Part shown: in pieces, positions 37,025 to 43,883 of the stretch | How positions within the stretch are numbered: the stretch's first letter is position 1 | Layout of the letters: each line of letters opens with the position of its first letter | Assembly: GCF_001447355.1 (NCBI RefSeq) | Contig: NZ_JXBW01000001.1 | Coordinates: forward strand, 300,094-364,093 | Direction of reading: 5' to 3' | Source: Alicyclobacillus tolerans | Lineage (GTDB): Bacteria; Bacillota; Bacilli; Alicyclobacillales; Alicyclobacillaceae | DNA: 64,000 nt | Notes under the pieces: model-generated | What the model was told of the DNA's origin: nothing | What the model saw: the letters and a program-made list of their open reading frames with translations, nothing else | The model's database searches: none | Translations under genes and position numbers: made by a program

Positions 37025-37471
37025 TTAGCCCACATCCAATACATCGTTCAGCAAATCGATGGCGCTTTGCTCGTCCTGACACACGAGCAACATCGTGTCA
37101 TCTCCACAAATCGTCCCTAAAAGACCAGGGGGATTCAGCGCATCCATCAACGCCCCAATTGCGTGTGCGTTGCCTGGCGCCACCTTGATGATAATGAGGT
37201 TACTGGCACGCGCCTGAGAGATAAACACGTCAGCCAGGCGCCTGCGCAAAGCGTCTAGCGATACCGTATTGGTCGCCGTCGGAATTGCGTATTTGTATTT
37301 TCCATTGGACCCGACGATTTTAATCAGCTGCAGTTCCTTAATATCGCGTGAGATGGTCGCCTGCGTCACCTGAAAACCGGCTTCCTCAAGTGCACGAACC
37401 AGCTCTTCCTGTGTTTCGATTTCCTGTTGGCTCACCAGTTCCCGTATCCGCAACAACCGTTGCTCTTTCAC
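37025..37471 (-). CDS. argR: Arginine repressor
   Basis: ArgR/AhrC regulator of 148 residues, repressing arginine synthesis and activating its breakdown as an arginine-bound hexamer. N-terminal winged helix: R-I-R-E-L-V-S-Q-Q-E-I-E-T-Q-E-E-L, with S-R-D-I-K-E-L-Q-L-I-K. The C-terminal domain holds G-T-I-C-G-D-D-T-M-L-L-V, the arginine-binding G-D-D motif. GTG at 37471 has AGGAGG 8 bases before it. It is divergent from dinB. Confidence 0.96.
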   Translation of the reverse strand: MKEQRLLRIRELVSQQEIETQEELVRALEEAGFQVTQATISRDIKELQLIKIVGSNGKYKYAIPTATNTVSLDALRRRLADVFISQARASNLIIIKVAPGNAHAIGALMDALNPPGLLGTICGDDTMLLVCQDEQSAIDLLNDVLDVG

Positions 37472-37574
37472 ATGCGTTGCCTCCTGCCATTTGATACATC
37501 CGTCCACCGTTGACCTTGCTGCGTTCCCTTTTTGGACGCCGTCCGTTACACTAGTTACGAGAGGTGGGTCAACG

Positions 37575-38873
37575 ATGGACCGGGAGCGACAAATTCTCCA
37601 CATCGACATGAACGCGTTTTACGCGTCGTGCCACGTTGCCCAGTCACCTGATCGTTATCGCGGCAAACCCATCGCCGTCGCCGGCAATCCAGAAACCCGC
37701 CACGGCATCGTCGTTACAGCGAGCTATGAGGCGCGGGCGCGCGGCGTGCGCACGACGATGACCGTTGCCGAGGCCATGCGCGCGTGCCCCGAATTGCTTG
37801 TCATTCGCCCTGACTTCCCACTGTACCGAACATTCGCACGCCAAGTATTCGACATTGTGCGTAGATTTACGCCTGCTGTCGAAATTGTCAGCATCGACGA
37901 ATGCTACGCGGACGTGACCGGCAGTGGGCAATTCGGTGACGCCATGGAGATCGCCCGTAGGATTCAATCTATCCTTCGCGCTGAATTGCAGCTTCCCTGC
38001 TCCATCGGCGTTGCCACGAACAAGTTTTTTGCGAAGATGGGGAGCGATCTGCGCAAACCGATGGCCATCACGCGCATTGACGAGGCGAATTATCAAAGTC
38101 TACTTTGGCCGTTACCCGTCTCCGCAATGTATGGTGTGGGACGCCGCACCGCGCTCGCCTTATACAAGACTGGCATTCGCACGATTGGCGATCTCGCCGT
38201 TGCCCCTTTGGAGGTTCTCGAGCGCACCTGTGGCAGTCGCGGAGCCGTGCTTCAGCAACATGCAAACGGACTGGATGAACGTCCCGTCGTCAGTGAACGT
38301 CCCTCGCCAAAAAGTGTGGGCCATTCTGTCACACTGGCCGTCGACGCCACAGACCAGGAAATCATCCGAAGGACACTTCTGCAACTCGCGGACCAAGTGG
38401 GCCGACGCCTGCGCAAGTACGGAAAAGCTGGGCGCGTCGTCACACTGACCATCCGCGACAAGTTTATGCATACCATTTCACGCCAAAGCAAACGCGCACT
38501 GGCCTCCAGTTTGACGGAGGACATCTATGGCGATGCGATGGCCTTGCTCAATGCGAATTGGCCTGAACAAAAACCAATCCGTCTGCTTGGCATCAGTGTC
38601 AGCGAGCTAGTGGATGTCAATGAGGTGGACATCACGTGGCAGCTTGGGTTGTTCGACAGCCCACGCGATCGCGCTGCCTTTGATAAACGGCTGCGCCTGC
38701 AAAAGTTGACGGAGGTCACCGATTCGTTGCGCAATCGATTTGGTGAGCATGTCGTCGTCCGCGGCCGAATGCTTGACCACGACGGCCGGGCCGCTGAAGA
38801 TCAGCGCGCTCGCGGCACGTCGTTGCAGACAGACAACCTACATGAAGAGGAGTCTAACAGATGGAAGTCATGA
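37575..38873 (+). CDS. dinB: DNA polymerase IV (Y family)
   Basis: Error-prone translesion polymerase of 432 residues. The catalytic acidic residues are in I-L-H-I-D-M-N-A-F-Y-A-S-C and S-I-D-E-C-Y-A-D-V-T. The thumb HhH has L-P-V-S-A-M-Y-G-V-G-R, and the little finger follows. Near the end Q-L-G-L-F-D is a beta-clamp binding motif, so it can work at the replisome. The ATG at 37575 has AGGTG 9 bases before it. No LexA-type box was found upstream. The end overlaps a tiny membrane-protein gene. Confidence 0.96.
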   Translation: MDRERQILHIDMNAFYASCHVAQSPDRYRGKPIAVAGNPETRHGIVVTASYEARARGVRTTMTVAEAMRACPELLVIRPDFPLYRTFARQVFDIVRRFTPAVEIVSIDECYADVTGSGQFGDAMEIARRIQSILRAELQLPCSIGVATNKFFAKMGSDLRKPMAITRIDEANYQSLLWPLPVSAMYGVGRRTALALYKTGIRTIGDLAVAPLEVLERTCGSRGAVLQQHANGLDERPVVSERPSPKSVGHSVTLAVDATDQEIIRRTLLQLADQVGRRLRKYGKAGRVVTLTIRDKFMHTISRQSKRALASSLTEDIYGDAMALLNANWPEQKPIRLLGISVSELVDVNEVDITWQLGLFDSPRDRAAFDKRLRLQKLTEVTDSLRNRFGEHVVVRGRMLDHDGRAAEDQRARGTSLQTDNLHEEESNRWKS

Positions 38874-38959
38874 ATGGGAATCTAGATCCAATCGTTGCGA
38901 TTTTAACCTGCTTTGTTTTGGCCATTGGGCTTGTGGCTTGGACGAGCAAACGCGAATAG
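38861..38959 (+). CDS. Tiny membrane protein of 32 residues
   Basis: Short gene overlapping the dinB stop by 13 bases. GAGGAG sits 8 bases before the ATG at 38861. The product starts M-E-V-M-N-G-N-L-D-P-I and has one hydrophobic helix (I-V-A-I-L-T-C-F-V-L-A-I-G-L-V-A-W) with a short basic tail T-S-K-R-E. The strong ribosome site and the fully helical transmembrane composition support it being real; no function is known. Confidence 0.6.
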   Translation: MEVMNGNLDPIVAILTCFVLAIGLVAWTSKRE

Positions 38960-38985
38960 GCGAGCTTCGTGGACAGCGGAGGTGC

Positions 38986-39279
38986 TCACCCACGCGCACG
39001 TGCGCGGACATGTGAGAACGGCGCCTCCGCTTCCGCTCGATACTGCTGCTCTTCGAGGAGCCGCTTGCGCTCCTTGTCTGCCCCCAAAACAAAATACAGA
39101 TTGGCGCAGATCGACAAGGCTAAGACCAGCATCCACGCTGCAGTAAATGTACCTGCTATGCCGTGCGACATTCGCGGCAGCCGCGGAATGCCGTAAGCGC
39201 CAAGTGCTATTGCGGCGCACGTGTAGATTATGGACTGGCGCCGAATTTGGCGTGGAACCCCGACTTTCCTTCGCACCAC
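38986..39279 (-). CDS. Small membrane protein with two helices
   Basis: A 97-residue protein with a basic N-terminus, helices at about residues 15-33 and 42-64 (F-T-A-A-W-M-L-V-L-A-L-S-I-C-A-N-L-Y-F-V-L-G), and a charged, Arg/Glu-rich C-terminal tail ending R-A-R-A-R-G. GTG at 39279 has AGGAG 6 bases before it. Not recognised. It faces the dinB-linked genes. Confidence 0.65.
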   Translation of the reverse strand: MVRRKVGVPRQIRRQSIIYTCAAIALGAYGIPRLPRMSHGIAGTFTAAWMLVLALSICANLYFVLGADKERKRLLEEQQYRAEAEAPFSHVRARARG

Positions 39280-39394
39280 AACCAACTCCTTTTTTCCACC
39301 TTGTCCACGTATATGTATGTGCCCGATGAAGTATGACCATCTGCCGCATGGGGAACATTGAGTCCGAAATCACTTATGTGGAGGAGGAGAACGC

Positions 39395-39646
39395 ATGAGC
39401 GTACTCGACAGCTTCGACAAGTGGCGGGAGTTTCTGGGGGAACACGTCGACAAGGCACAAGCGATGGGATTTAGCGACGAGCAGATCTCGAACGTAGCGA
39501 AAAAGATGGGTGAATTCTTGGCGGATAAAGTTGATCCGAAAAATGACGAACAGCGCTTGCTTAAAGAGATGTGGGACAGCGCAAACGAGCAGGAGCGCAA
39601 CGCGATTGCCAGTGTGATGGTCAAAATGGCCGACAAGGCGCACTAA
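39395..39646 (+). CDS. DUF3243 family protein (YmfJ-like)
   Basis: All-helical acidic protein of 83 residues: L-D-S-F-D-K-W-R-E-F-L-G, Q-A-M-G-F-S-D-E-Q-I-S-N-V-A-K-K-M-G, and D-P-K-N-D-E-Q-R-L-L-K-E-M-W. The W-x-x-F-L and L-K-E-M-W segments are those of the Bacilli DUF3243 family, whose role is unclear. GGAGGAG lies 7 bases before the ATG. Confidence 0.85.
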   Translation: MSVLDSFDKWREFLGEHVDKAQAMGFSDEQISNVAKKMGEFLADKVDPKNDEQRLLKEMWDSANEQERNAIASVMVKMADKAH

Positions 39647-39698
39647 AAGGCGCGGGCGGGCCGCAAGTGCGGCTCGCCCGTTTCTATGCTACCCTTGG

Positions 39699-40382
39699 TT
39701 ACAGCTCGTACGTTTCGCCAATTTTCAATTCGACACCTTGAATTCCGCGCATCTTGAGATCCTGCACGAATTGTGCACCATCCTGAGCGATGAGCGGGAA
39801 CGTATTGTAGTGCATGGGAATGACCGTTTTTGCCCGCAACCACTCGCTTGCAATCAAAGCATCCTCGGGCCCCATCGTAAAATTGTCGCCAATCGGAAGC
39901 AGAGCGAGATCGATCTGGTTCAGTTCACCAAGAATTTTCATATCACCGAACAAACCCGTATCGCCAGCATGATAAATCGTCTTTCCTTCAATGGTCAGCA
40001 AATAACCGACCGGCGGGCCCACATAGACCAGACCTTGCTCCGTCTCGACCCCAGATCCGTGGAATGCCAATGTAACCTTGACACGCCCAAACGGGAAATC
40101 AGCCTTGCCGCCGATGCCCAGTGGATGTATCTTCAGCCCTTTGCGTGCATAGTACACCGCCAACTCATTTGCCGCGATGATCGTCGCATCGTTGTTGCGA
40201 GCGATGGCTTCCGCGTCAAGGACGTGATCGGCATGGCCATGCGTCAAGACAACGTGTGAAACCTTAACGTCCTCAGGCTTGATGACAGCCTTCTCGTTAC
40301 CGCTGAGAAACGGGTCAATAATCAGCCGATGCTCTCCGCTCTCGATAACAAAGCACGATTGCCCATGATATGTAATCTTCAT
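39699..40382 (-). CDS. Metal-dependent hydrolase, UPF0173 (YtkL-like)
   Basis: Beta-lactamase-fold hydrolase of 227 residues. M-K-I-T-Y-H-G-Q-S-C-F-V starts the family pattern; metal ligands are in L-T-H-G-H-A-D-H-V, with further ones in H-A-G-D-T-G-L-F and the terminal M-H-Y-N. Substrate unknown. Its ATG overlaps the stop of the upstream YlbF-like gene (ATGA), so they are cotranscribed. Confidence 0.93.
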   Translation of the reverse strand: MKITYHGQSCFVIESGEHRLIIDPFLSGNEKAVIKPEDVKVSHVVLTHGHADHVLDAEAIARNNDATIIAANELAVYYARKGLKIHPLGIGGKADFPFGRVKVTLAFHGSGVETEQGLVYVGPPVGYLLTIEGKTIYHAGDTGLFGDMKILGELNQIDLALLPIGDNFTMGPEDALIASEWLRAKTVIPMHYNTFPLIAQDGAQFVQDLKMRGIQGVELKIGETYEL

Positions 40383-40756
40383 TTGTCACGCCCCATTTCT
40401 TCAAATATCTCGGCTGCCGATACGACGTGCACGTCGGCCAATGTCGTTGACAAAATGGTGTGTACGTCCATCATCAATGTCTGCAATTCTCGATCCGCCT
40501 GCAAATACTTTTGAACACTGGGGTTCAATTGCACGACTTCCGTAAGCTTTTGCATCGTCGATCTTTCTTCGTCCGTCAGTGCTTCCCCGCGGAGCTGTTT
40601 AGCTTCCATTCTCCATTGCCGGCGAAGATAATCGACCAACATGTCTTTTGCCGCTGGCTCCTGGTCCAAGGCGCGTATTGCGTCGAGTGCTCGCTGAAAA
40701 GGTTCCCATTCACGAATCGCCCTGGCTAAGGCATGCGCATGGTCATACGGATTCAC
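40379..40756 (-). CDS. YlbF/YmcA-family regulator
   Basis: Helical protein of 125 residues with A-R-A-I-R-E-W-E-P-F-Q-R-A, an L-R-R-Q-W-R-M-E-A central helix and N-P-S-V-Q-K-Y-L-Q-A-D-R-E-L near the end, as in the YlbF/YmcA (Com_YlbF) family, which forms complexes controlling RNase Y, competence and sporulation in Bacillus. The cysteines for iron-sulfur clusters of YlbF are not present here. GTG at 40756 has GGAGG upstream; a TTG 18 bases earlier lacks a ribosome site. Confidence 0.85.
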   Translation of the reverse strand: MNPYDHAHALARAIREWEPFQRALDAIRALDQEPAAKDMLVDYLRRQWRMEAKQLRGEALTDEERSTMQKLTEVVQLNPSVQKYLQADRELQTLMMDVHTILSTTLADVHVVSAAEIFEEMGRDK

Positions 40757-40897
40757 CGAACTCCCTCCCCCCAAGCATTATAATTCTTGCGAATCCATCG
40801 GCCAAATCCCATTCTCACCGTTTGGTCTTCATCAAGGTCATACAAGACTTGCTATGTCCGTTTGGTTATACTGTCATCGTGGAAAGGACGTGAACAA

Positions 40898-41296
40898 ATG
40901 AGTGCCTTGACCGTGTATGAAGCCATCGGTGGGGAGACGACGATGCGCAGACTGGTAGAGTCGTTCTACGACAAAGTAGCTGCTGACACCCTGCTGCGCC
41001 CGCTGTTTCCGCCGACCTTTGATGAAGTGAAAGAGCGGCAATTTTGGTTTTTGACACAGTTATTTGGTGGCCCCAGGCTCTACACAGAGCGCCGCGGCCA
41101 GCCGATGCTTCGCGCCCGCCACCTGCCATTTCCGATCACGACGCGCCATGCACAGGCATGGTTGCGCTGTATGGCAAGCGCAATGGCGGATGCAGACATT
41201 CCTACACCGGCGCGCGAGGCCATGTTACAACGGTTGACAGCAACAGCCTATCACATGGTCAATACGGAACTGGAGGAGGAACAAAGGGGCATATGA
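40898..41296 (+). CDS. Truncated haemoglobin (group II)
   Basis: Two-over-two globin of 132 residues. Y-E-A-I-G-G-E-T-T-M-R-R-L-V-E-S-F-Y opens the fold; F-W-F-L-T-Q-L-F-G-G-P (CD/E region with tyrosine replaced nearby) and the proximal histidine in M-L-R-A-R-H-L-P-F-P follow. W in the G helix (Q-A-W-L-R-C-M) is the group II marker. Such globins bind O2 or NO. It overlaps the next HTH gene by four bases, so both are made together. AAGGA precedes the ATG at 40898. Confidence 0.9.
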   Translation: MSALTVYEAIGGETTMRRLVESFYDKVAADTLLRPLFPPTFDEVKERQFWFLTQLFGGPRLYTERRGQPMLRARHLPFPITTRHAQAWLRCMASAMADADIPTPAREAMLQRLTATAYHMVNTELEEEQRGI

Positions 41297-41796
41297 AAGA
41301 TGAAACACCTGTTGGCACATTAGGTGAACGGCTTGCCCAATTGCGCAAACAGCGTGGATTGACTCAAGCCAAGCTCGCGGAACGGGCCAACATTTCGACG
41401 AGCGCTATCGCGATGTACGAAACGAATCGGCGACAACCGGACGATGCTACATTAGCCGAGTTGGCAGCGGCGTTGGAAGCCCCAATTGCGATGCTCAGGC
41501 CTGACGCCCCCATCGACCAACCGACCGTTGCTCCCTTGGGCCAAGCCGTGCCGAATGGACCTGTCACGAATACAAGTCCGTTGAAAGTTCACAGCCAGTC
41601 AAGCCAAAAGGACGCCGCTGCTGACGGGCTGGGTGTCACACAGCTCGCCCTAACCCGTGAAGAGGCTAGACTTATCCTCTTTGTGCGCATGCACCCCGAC
41701 GCCATGCCTTTTTTGCAGACACTTGTAACGGCCGATGCCGAGAAGCGCAAGCAATTAGAAAAAACCTGGCGGCTGATTCAAGCATTTCAAGCTTGA
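41293..41796 (+). CDS. XRE family transcriptional regulator
   Basis: A 167-residue protein with an N-terminal Cro/CI helix-turn-helix (L-A-Q-L-R-K-Q-R-G-L-T-Q-A-K-L-A-E-R-A-N-I-S-T-S-A-I-A-M-Y), a flexible Pro/Ser/Thr-rich middle (about residues 75-110), and a C-terminal helical region (A-R-L-I-L-F-V-R-M-H-P-D-A-M-P-F-L). The ATG overlaps the globin stop. Ligand and targets are unknown. Confidence 0.88.
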   Translation: MKDETPVGTLGERLAQLRKQRGLTQAKLAERANISTSAIAMYETNRRQPDDATLAELAAALEAPIAMLRPDAPIDQPTVAPLGQAVPNGPVTNTSPLKVHSQSSQKDAAADGLGVTQLALTREEARLILFVRMHPDAMPFLQTLVTADAEKRKQLEKTWRLIQAFQA

Positions 41797-41806
41797 ACCA
41801 GCCGCC
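41768..41806. terminator. Hairpin at the end of the globin-XRE unit
   Basis: GGCGGCTGATTCAAGC and GCTTGAACCAGCCGCC form a 15- to 16-bp stem across the XRE stop codon, between convergent genes. It lacks a strong T-run on either side. Confidence 0.5.
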
Positions 41807-41841
41807 ACAAGTTCACGAGTTCTGCCTTATGGACGGCAACG

Positions 41842-42537
41842 TCAGCCCACAGACACGCGGTATGGGATTGGATCGCGTGCACCAGCCTCGGCGAAACCTT
41901 TTAAGCGCAGCCGACAGCTGTCACACTCACCGCAGGCCTCCTCGCCGCCTTGATAACACGATGTGGTAAGCTCATACGGAACGCGCAGGGCTAAGCCATT
42001 GCGAATAATTTCGGCTTTCGACCAATGTAAGAGTGGCGTTTCGATTTGCATGGACCGACCCTCCACGCCTGCCTTTGTGCCAATGCGCAGGACGTGCTGT
42101 ACGCCTTCGATGAACTCCGGCCGACAATCCGGATATCCACTATAGTCTAACGCGTTGACGCCAATGTAAATCGCCGTCGCCTCAATGACTTCCGCATAGG
42201 AAGCCGCAATGGACAAAAACAAAAGATTGCGTCCAGGTACATACGTCACAGGAATATCGCGCGAAACGCCAGACGTCGGCACCTCGATAGCATCATCGGT
42301 CAATGCACTGCCGCCGATTTGCCGCAAAAAGTCGAGCGACACGATGCGATGATCGCGAACTCCATAATGGGCCGCGACCTTTTTCGCACACTCAAGTTCT
42401 ATCCGATGGCGCTGCCCGTAGTCAAACGTGATGGGAAACAATTCATACCCAGCGTGCTGGGCAATCCCCATGCAGGTGGTGCTGTCAAGCCCGCCACTCA
42501 AAATGACAACTGCCTTCGCCACTCCTATACGCCCCAT
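41842..42537 (-). CDS. queC: 7-cyano-7-deazaguanine synthase
   Basis: Converts carboxy-deazaguanine to preQ0 on the way to queuosine. The PP-loop is S-G-G-L-D-S-T-T, and the C-terminal zinc cysteines are C-x-x-G...C-G-E-C-D-S-C-R. Further Y-V-P-G-R-N-L-L-F-L and G-V-N-A-L-D-Y-S-G-Y-P-D-C-R-P are family signatures. Length 231. queD, queE and queF are not adjacent here. Converges with the globin-XRE unit. Confidence 0.95.
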   Translation of the reverse strand: MGRIGVAKAVVILSGGLDSTTCMGIAQHAGYELFPITFDYGQRHRIELECAKKVAAHYGVRDHRIVSLDFLRQIGGSALTDDAIEVPTSGVSRDIPVTYVPGRNLLFLSIAASYAEVIEATAIYIGVNALDYSGYPDCRPEFIEGVQHVLRIGTKAGVEGRSMQIETPLLHWSKAEIIRNGLALRVPYELTTSCYQGGEEACGECDSCRLRLKGFAEAGARDPIPYRVSVG

Positions 42538-42608
42538 TTCTAGTTCATTCTCTAGGCTCGATTCTATAGCTTGTCCGACTGTCCGTTCTTATGTAAGGCG
42601 GTCGACCG

Positions 42609-42929
42609 TCAACAGACCGCCGAAGGCGCATCGGCAAACGTGAAGCCCGTCTCCAGAAAATCGACTGTGACGCCCTCAAGCAAATGCAAACACACCTCAT
42701 CGATCACGACGGTGATGCTCTCGTCGGACTCTGCCAACGACGGCCCGGCAGCCGCTTGTGAGATTGGCACGATGCGATCCAGGCCGGTCATCACGTCGTC
42801 GACCGTCAATTGAAACCTTGGCCCCCCGCACTGATAGGCACGGGCGATGCGAATGAATTCACCCGAATATAATTCCTCGCGCTGAAACCGTGCAATTTCC
42901 TGGCACGCTCTACTGGTGAAGATCGGCAT
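42609..42929 (-). CDS. HesB/IscA-like protein
   Basis: Protein of 106 residues with T-S-R-A-C-Q-E-I-A-R-F, then Q-C-G-G-P-R-F-Q-L-T-V-D-D and D-F-L-E-T-G-F-T-F. The C-G-G-P-x-F-x-L-x-x-D pattern is that of HesB/YadR-type iron-sulfur proteins, but the C-terminal C-G-C motif of IscA is replaced by a single cysteine (A-V-C at the end), so cluster carrier activity is doubtful. ATG at 42929 has GGGGAG upstream. Just upstream of queC. Confidence 0.8.
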   Translation of the reverse strand: MPIFTSRACQEIARFQREELYSGEFIRIARAYQCGGPRFQLTVDDVMTGLDRIVPISQAAAGPSLAESDESITVVIDEVCLHLLEGVTVDFLETGFTFADAPSAVC

Positions 42930-43104
42930 GAGGTGTCTCCCCTCTCCCCATCCATTGTAGCGCCTCGGCGAAGACGCGTCACGATGCATATCCAACCATC
43001 GAGATGCCGACACTGGACATTTGAGCAAACAAATTTACAATAAGCGATGTCAGTCAGTATACTATACGTCAATACAGAAAACTGCTACCGCCCATGATGA
43101 GGCC

Positions 43105-43408
43105 GAGTAGCGGCGACACGAGCGTGCTCAAGCGAATCGGGAGATGGTGTGAGCCCGTGCACGACTGCGCCGCGAAGATCCCCTCTAAGGCATCTGCTGA
43201 ACCCGCCAAGGCGCCAAGCCAGCCTAGTAGGCAGCATCGGCTCCCTCCCGTTATCGAGGGCCGAATGGTGATCCTCGTCGGGCGCATATGCGCCGCGATT
43301 GCGGACACATTCGACGGATGGAGCGGTCGGCTCGAATCACAAGGCCGAATCGCTAAGTTGGGTGGTACAGCGAGCAAACACTCGTCCCTTCGCGGACGAG
43401 TGTTTTTT
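43105..43408 (+). promoter_or_regulatory. T-box riboswitch leader of ileS
   Basis: The leader of ileS contains the T-box core T-T-G-G-G-T-G-G-T-A-C at 43359-43369, which pairs with the tRNA acceptor end, followed by the terminator/antiterminator. Upstream, G-A-A-G-A-T-C-C-C-C around 43173-43182 may carry the ATC isoleucine specifier in stem I, and A-G-T-A-G-G occurs in the linker. Uncharged tRNA-Ile would be expected to favour the antiterminator. The 500 bases between the HesB-like gene and ileS otherwise hold nothing recognised. Confidence 0.85.
43377..43408 (+). terminator. Regulated terminator of the ileS T-box
   Basis: ACACTCGTCC-CTTCGC-GGACGAGTGT followed by TTTTTT, directly after the T-box sequence and 22 bases before ileS. 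Confidence 0.88.
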
Positions 43409-43430
43409 GATGGACAACGAAGGAGTGGAA

Positions 43431-43883
43431 ATGAACATGTCGATCCGCAAAGTCGATGCCAAAGAGCCGGCAAAGGCGCGCGAGGAACGCGTTCTGTCGT
43501 TTTGGCGCGATCGCGACGTTTTTCACGCAAGCGAGCAGAAGCGCGAAGGGTGCCCGGAATGGGTGTTCTACGAAGGTCCGCCGACGGCAAACGGCCTGCC
43601 CCACCCCGGCCACGTGTTGACGCGCGTATTCAAGGATTTATATCCCCGTTATCGCACGATGAAGGGCTTTCACGTGATGCGCAAAGCGGGCTGGGACACG
43701 CACGGGCTGCCAGTGGAAATCGAGATCGAAAAGAAGTTCCACATTAGCGGCAAAAAGCAGATCCAGGAATTCGGAGTCGAGAAGTTTGTACAGGCATGCC
43801 GTGACAGTGTCTTTAAGTACGAGATGACCTGGCGCCAATTAACGGAACGCTTAGGCTATTGGACAGATCTCGATCACCCGTAA
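43431..43883 (+). CDS. ileS: Isoleucyl-tRNA synthetase, N-terminal 150 residues, ending at an in-frame TAA
   Basis: Start of an IleRS of the type related to mupirocin-resistant and eukaryotic enzymes: F-Y-E-G-P-P-T-A-N-G-L-P-H-P-G-H carries the HIGH-like signature, followed by K-A-G-W-D-T-H-G-L-P-V-E. It ends G-Y-W-T-D-L-D-H-P then TAA. In homologues I recall this position is a tyrosine (D-N-P-Y), so TAC or TAT became TAA. The ATG at 43431 has AGGAG 5 bases before it. The break lies inside the catalytic Rossmann domain, upstream of the CP1 editing insert, so the fragment is not expected to work by itself. Confidence 0.88.
   Translation: MNMSIRKVDAKEPAKAREERVLSFWRDRDVFHASEQKREGCPEWVFYEGPPTANGLPHPGHVLTRVFKDLYPRYRTMKGFHVMRKAGWDTHGLPVEIEIEKKFHISGKKQIQEFGVEKFVQACRDSVFKYEMTWRQLTERLGYWTDLDHP

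Noticed and set aside
42571..42813. Plus-strand small frame over the HesB-like gene
   Set aside because: Serine/threonine-rich shadow of the minus-strand gene without a ribosome site.
43094..43747. A 217-residue open frame through the T-box leader into ileS
   Set aside because: Out of frame with ileS, and its first half is explained by the T-box leader.
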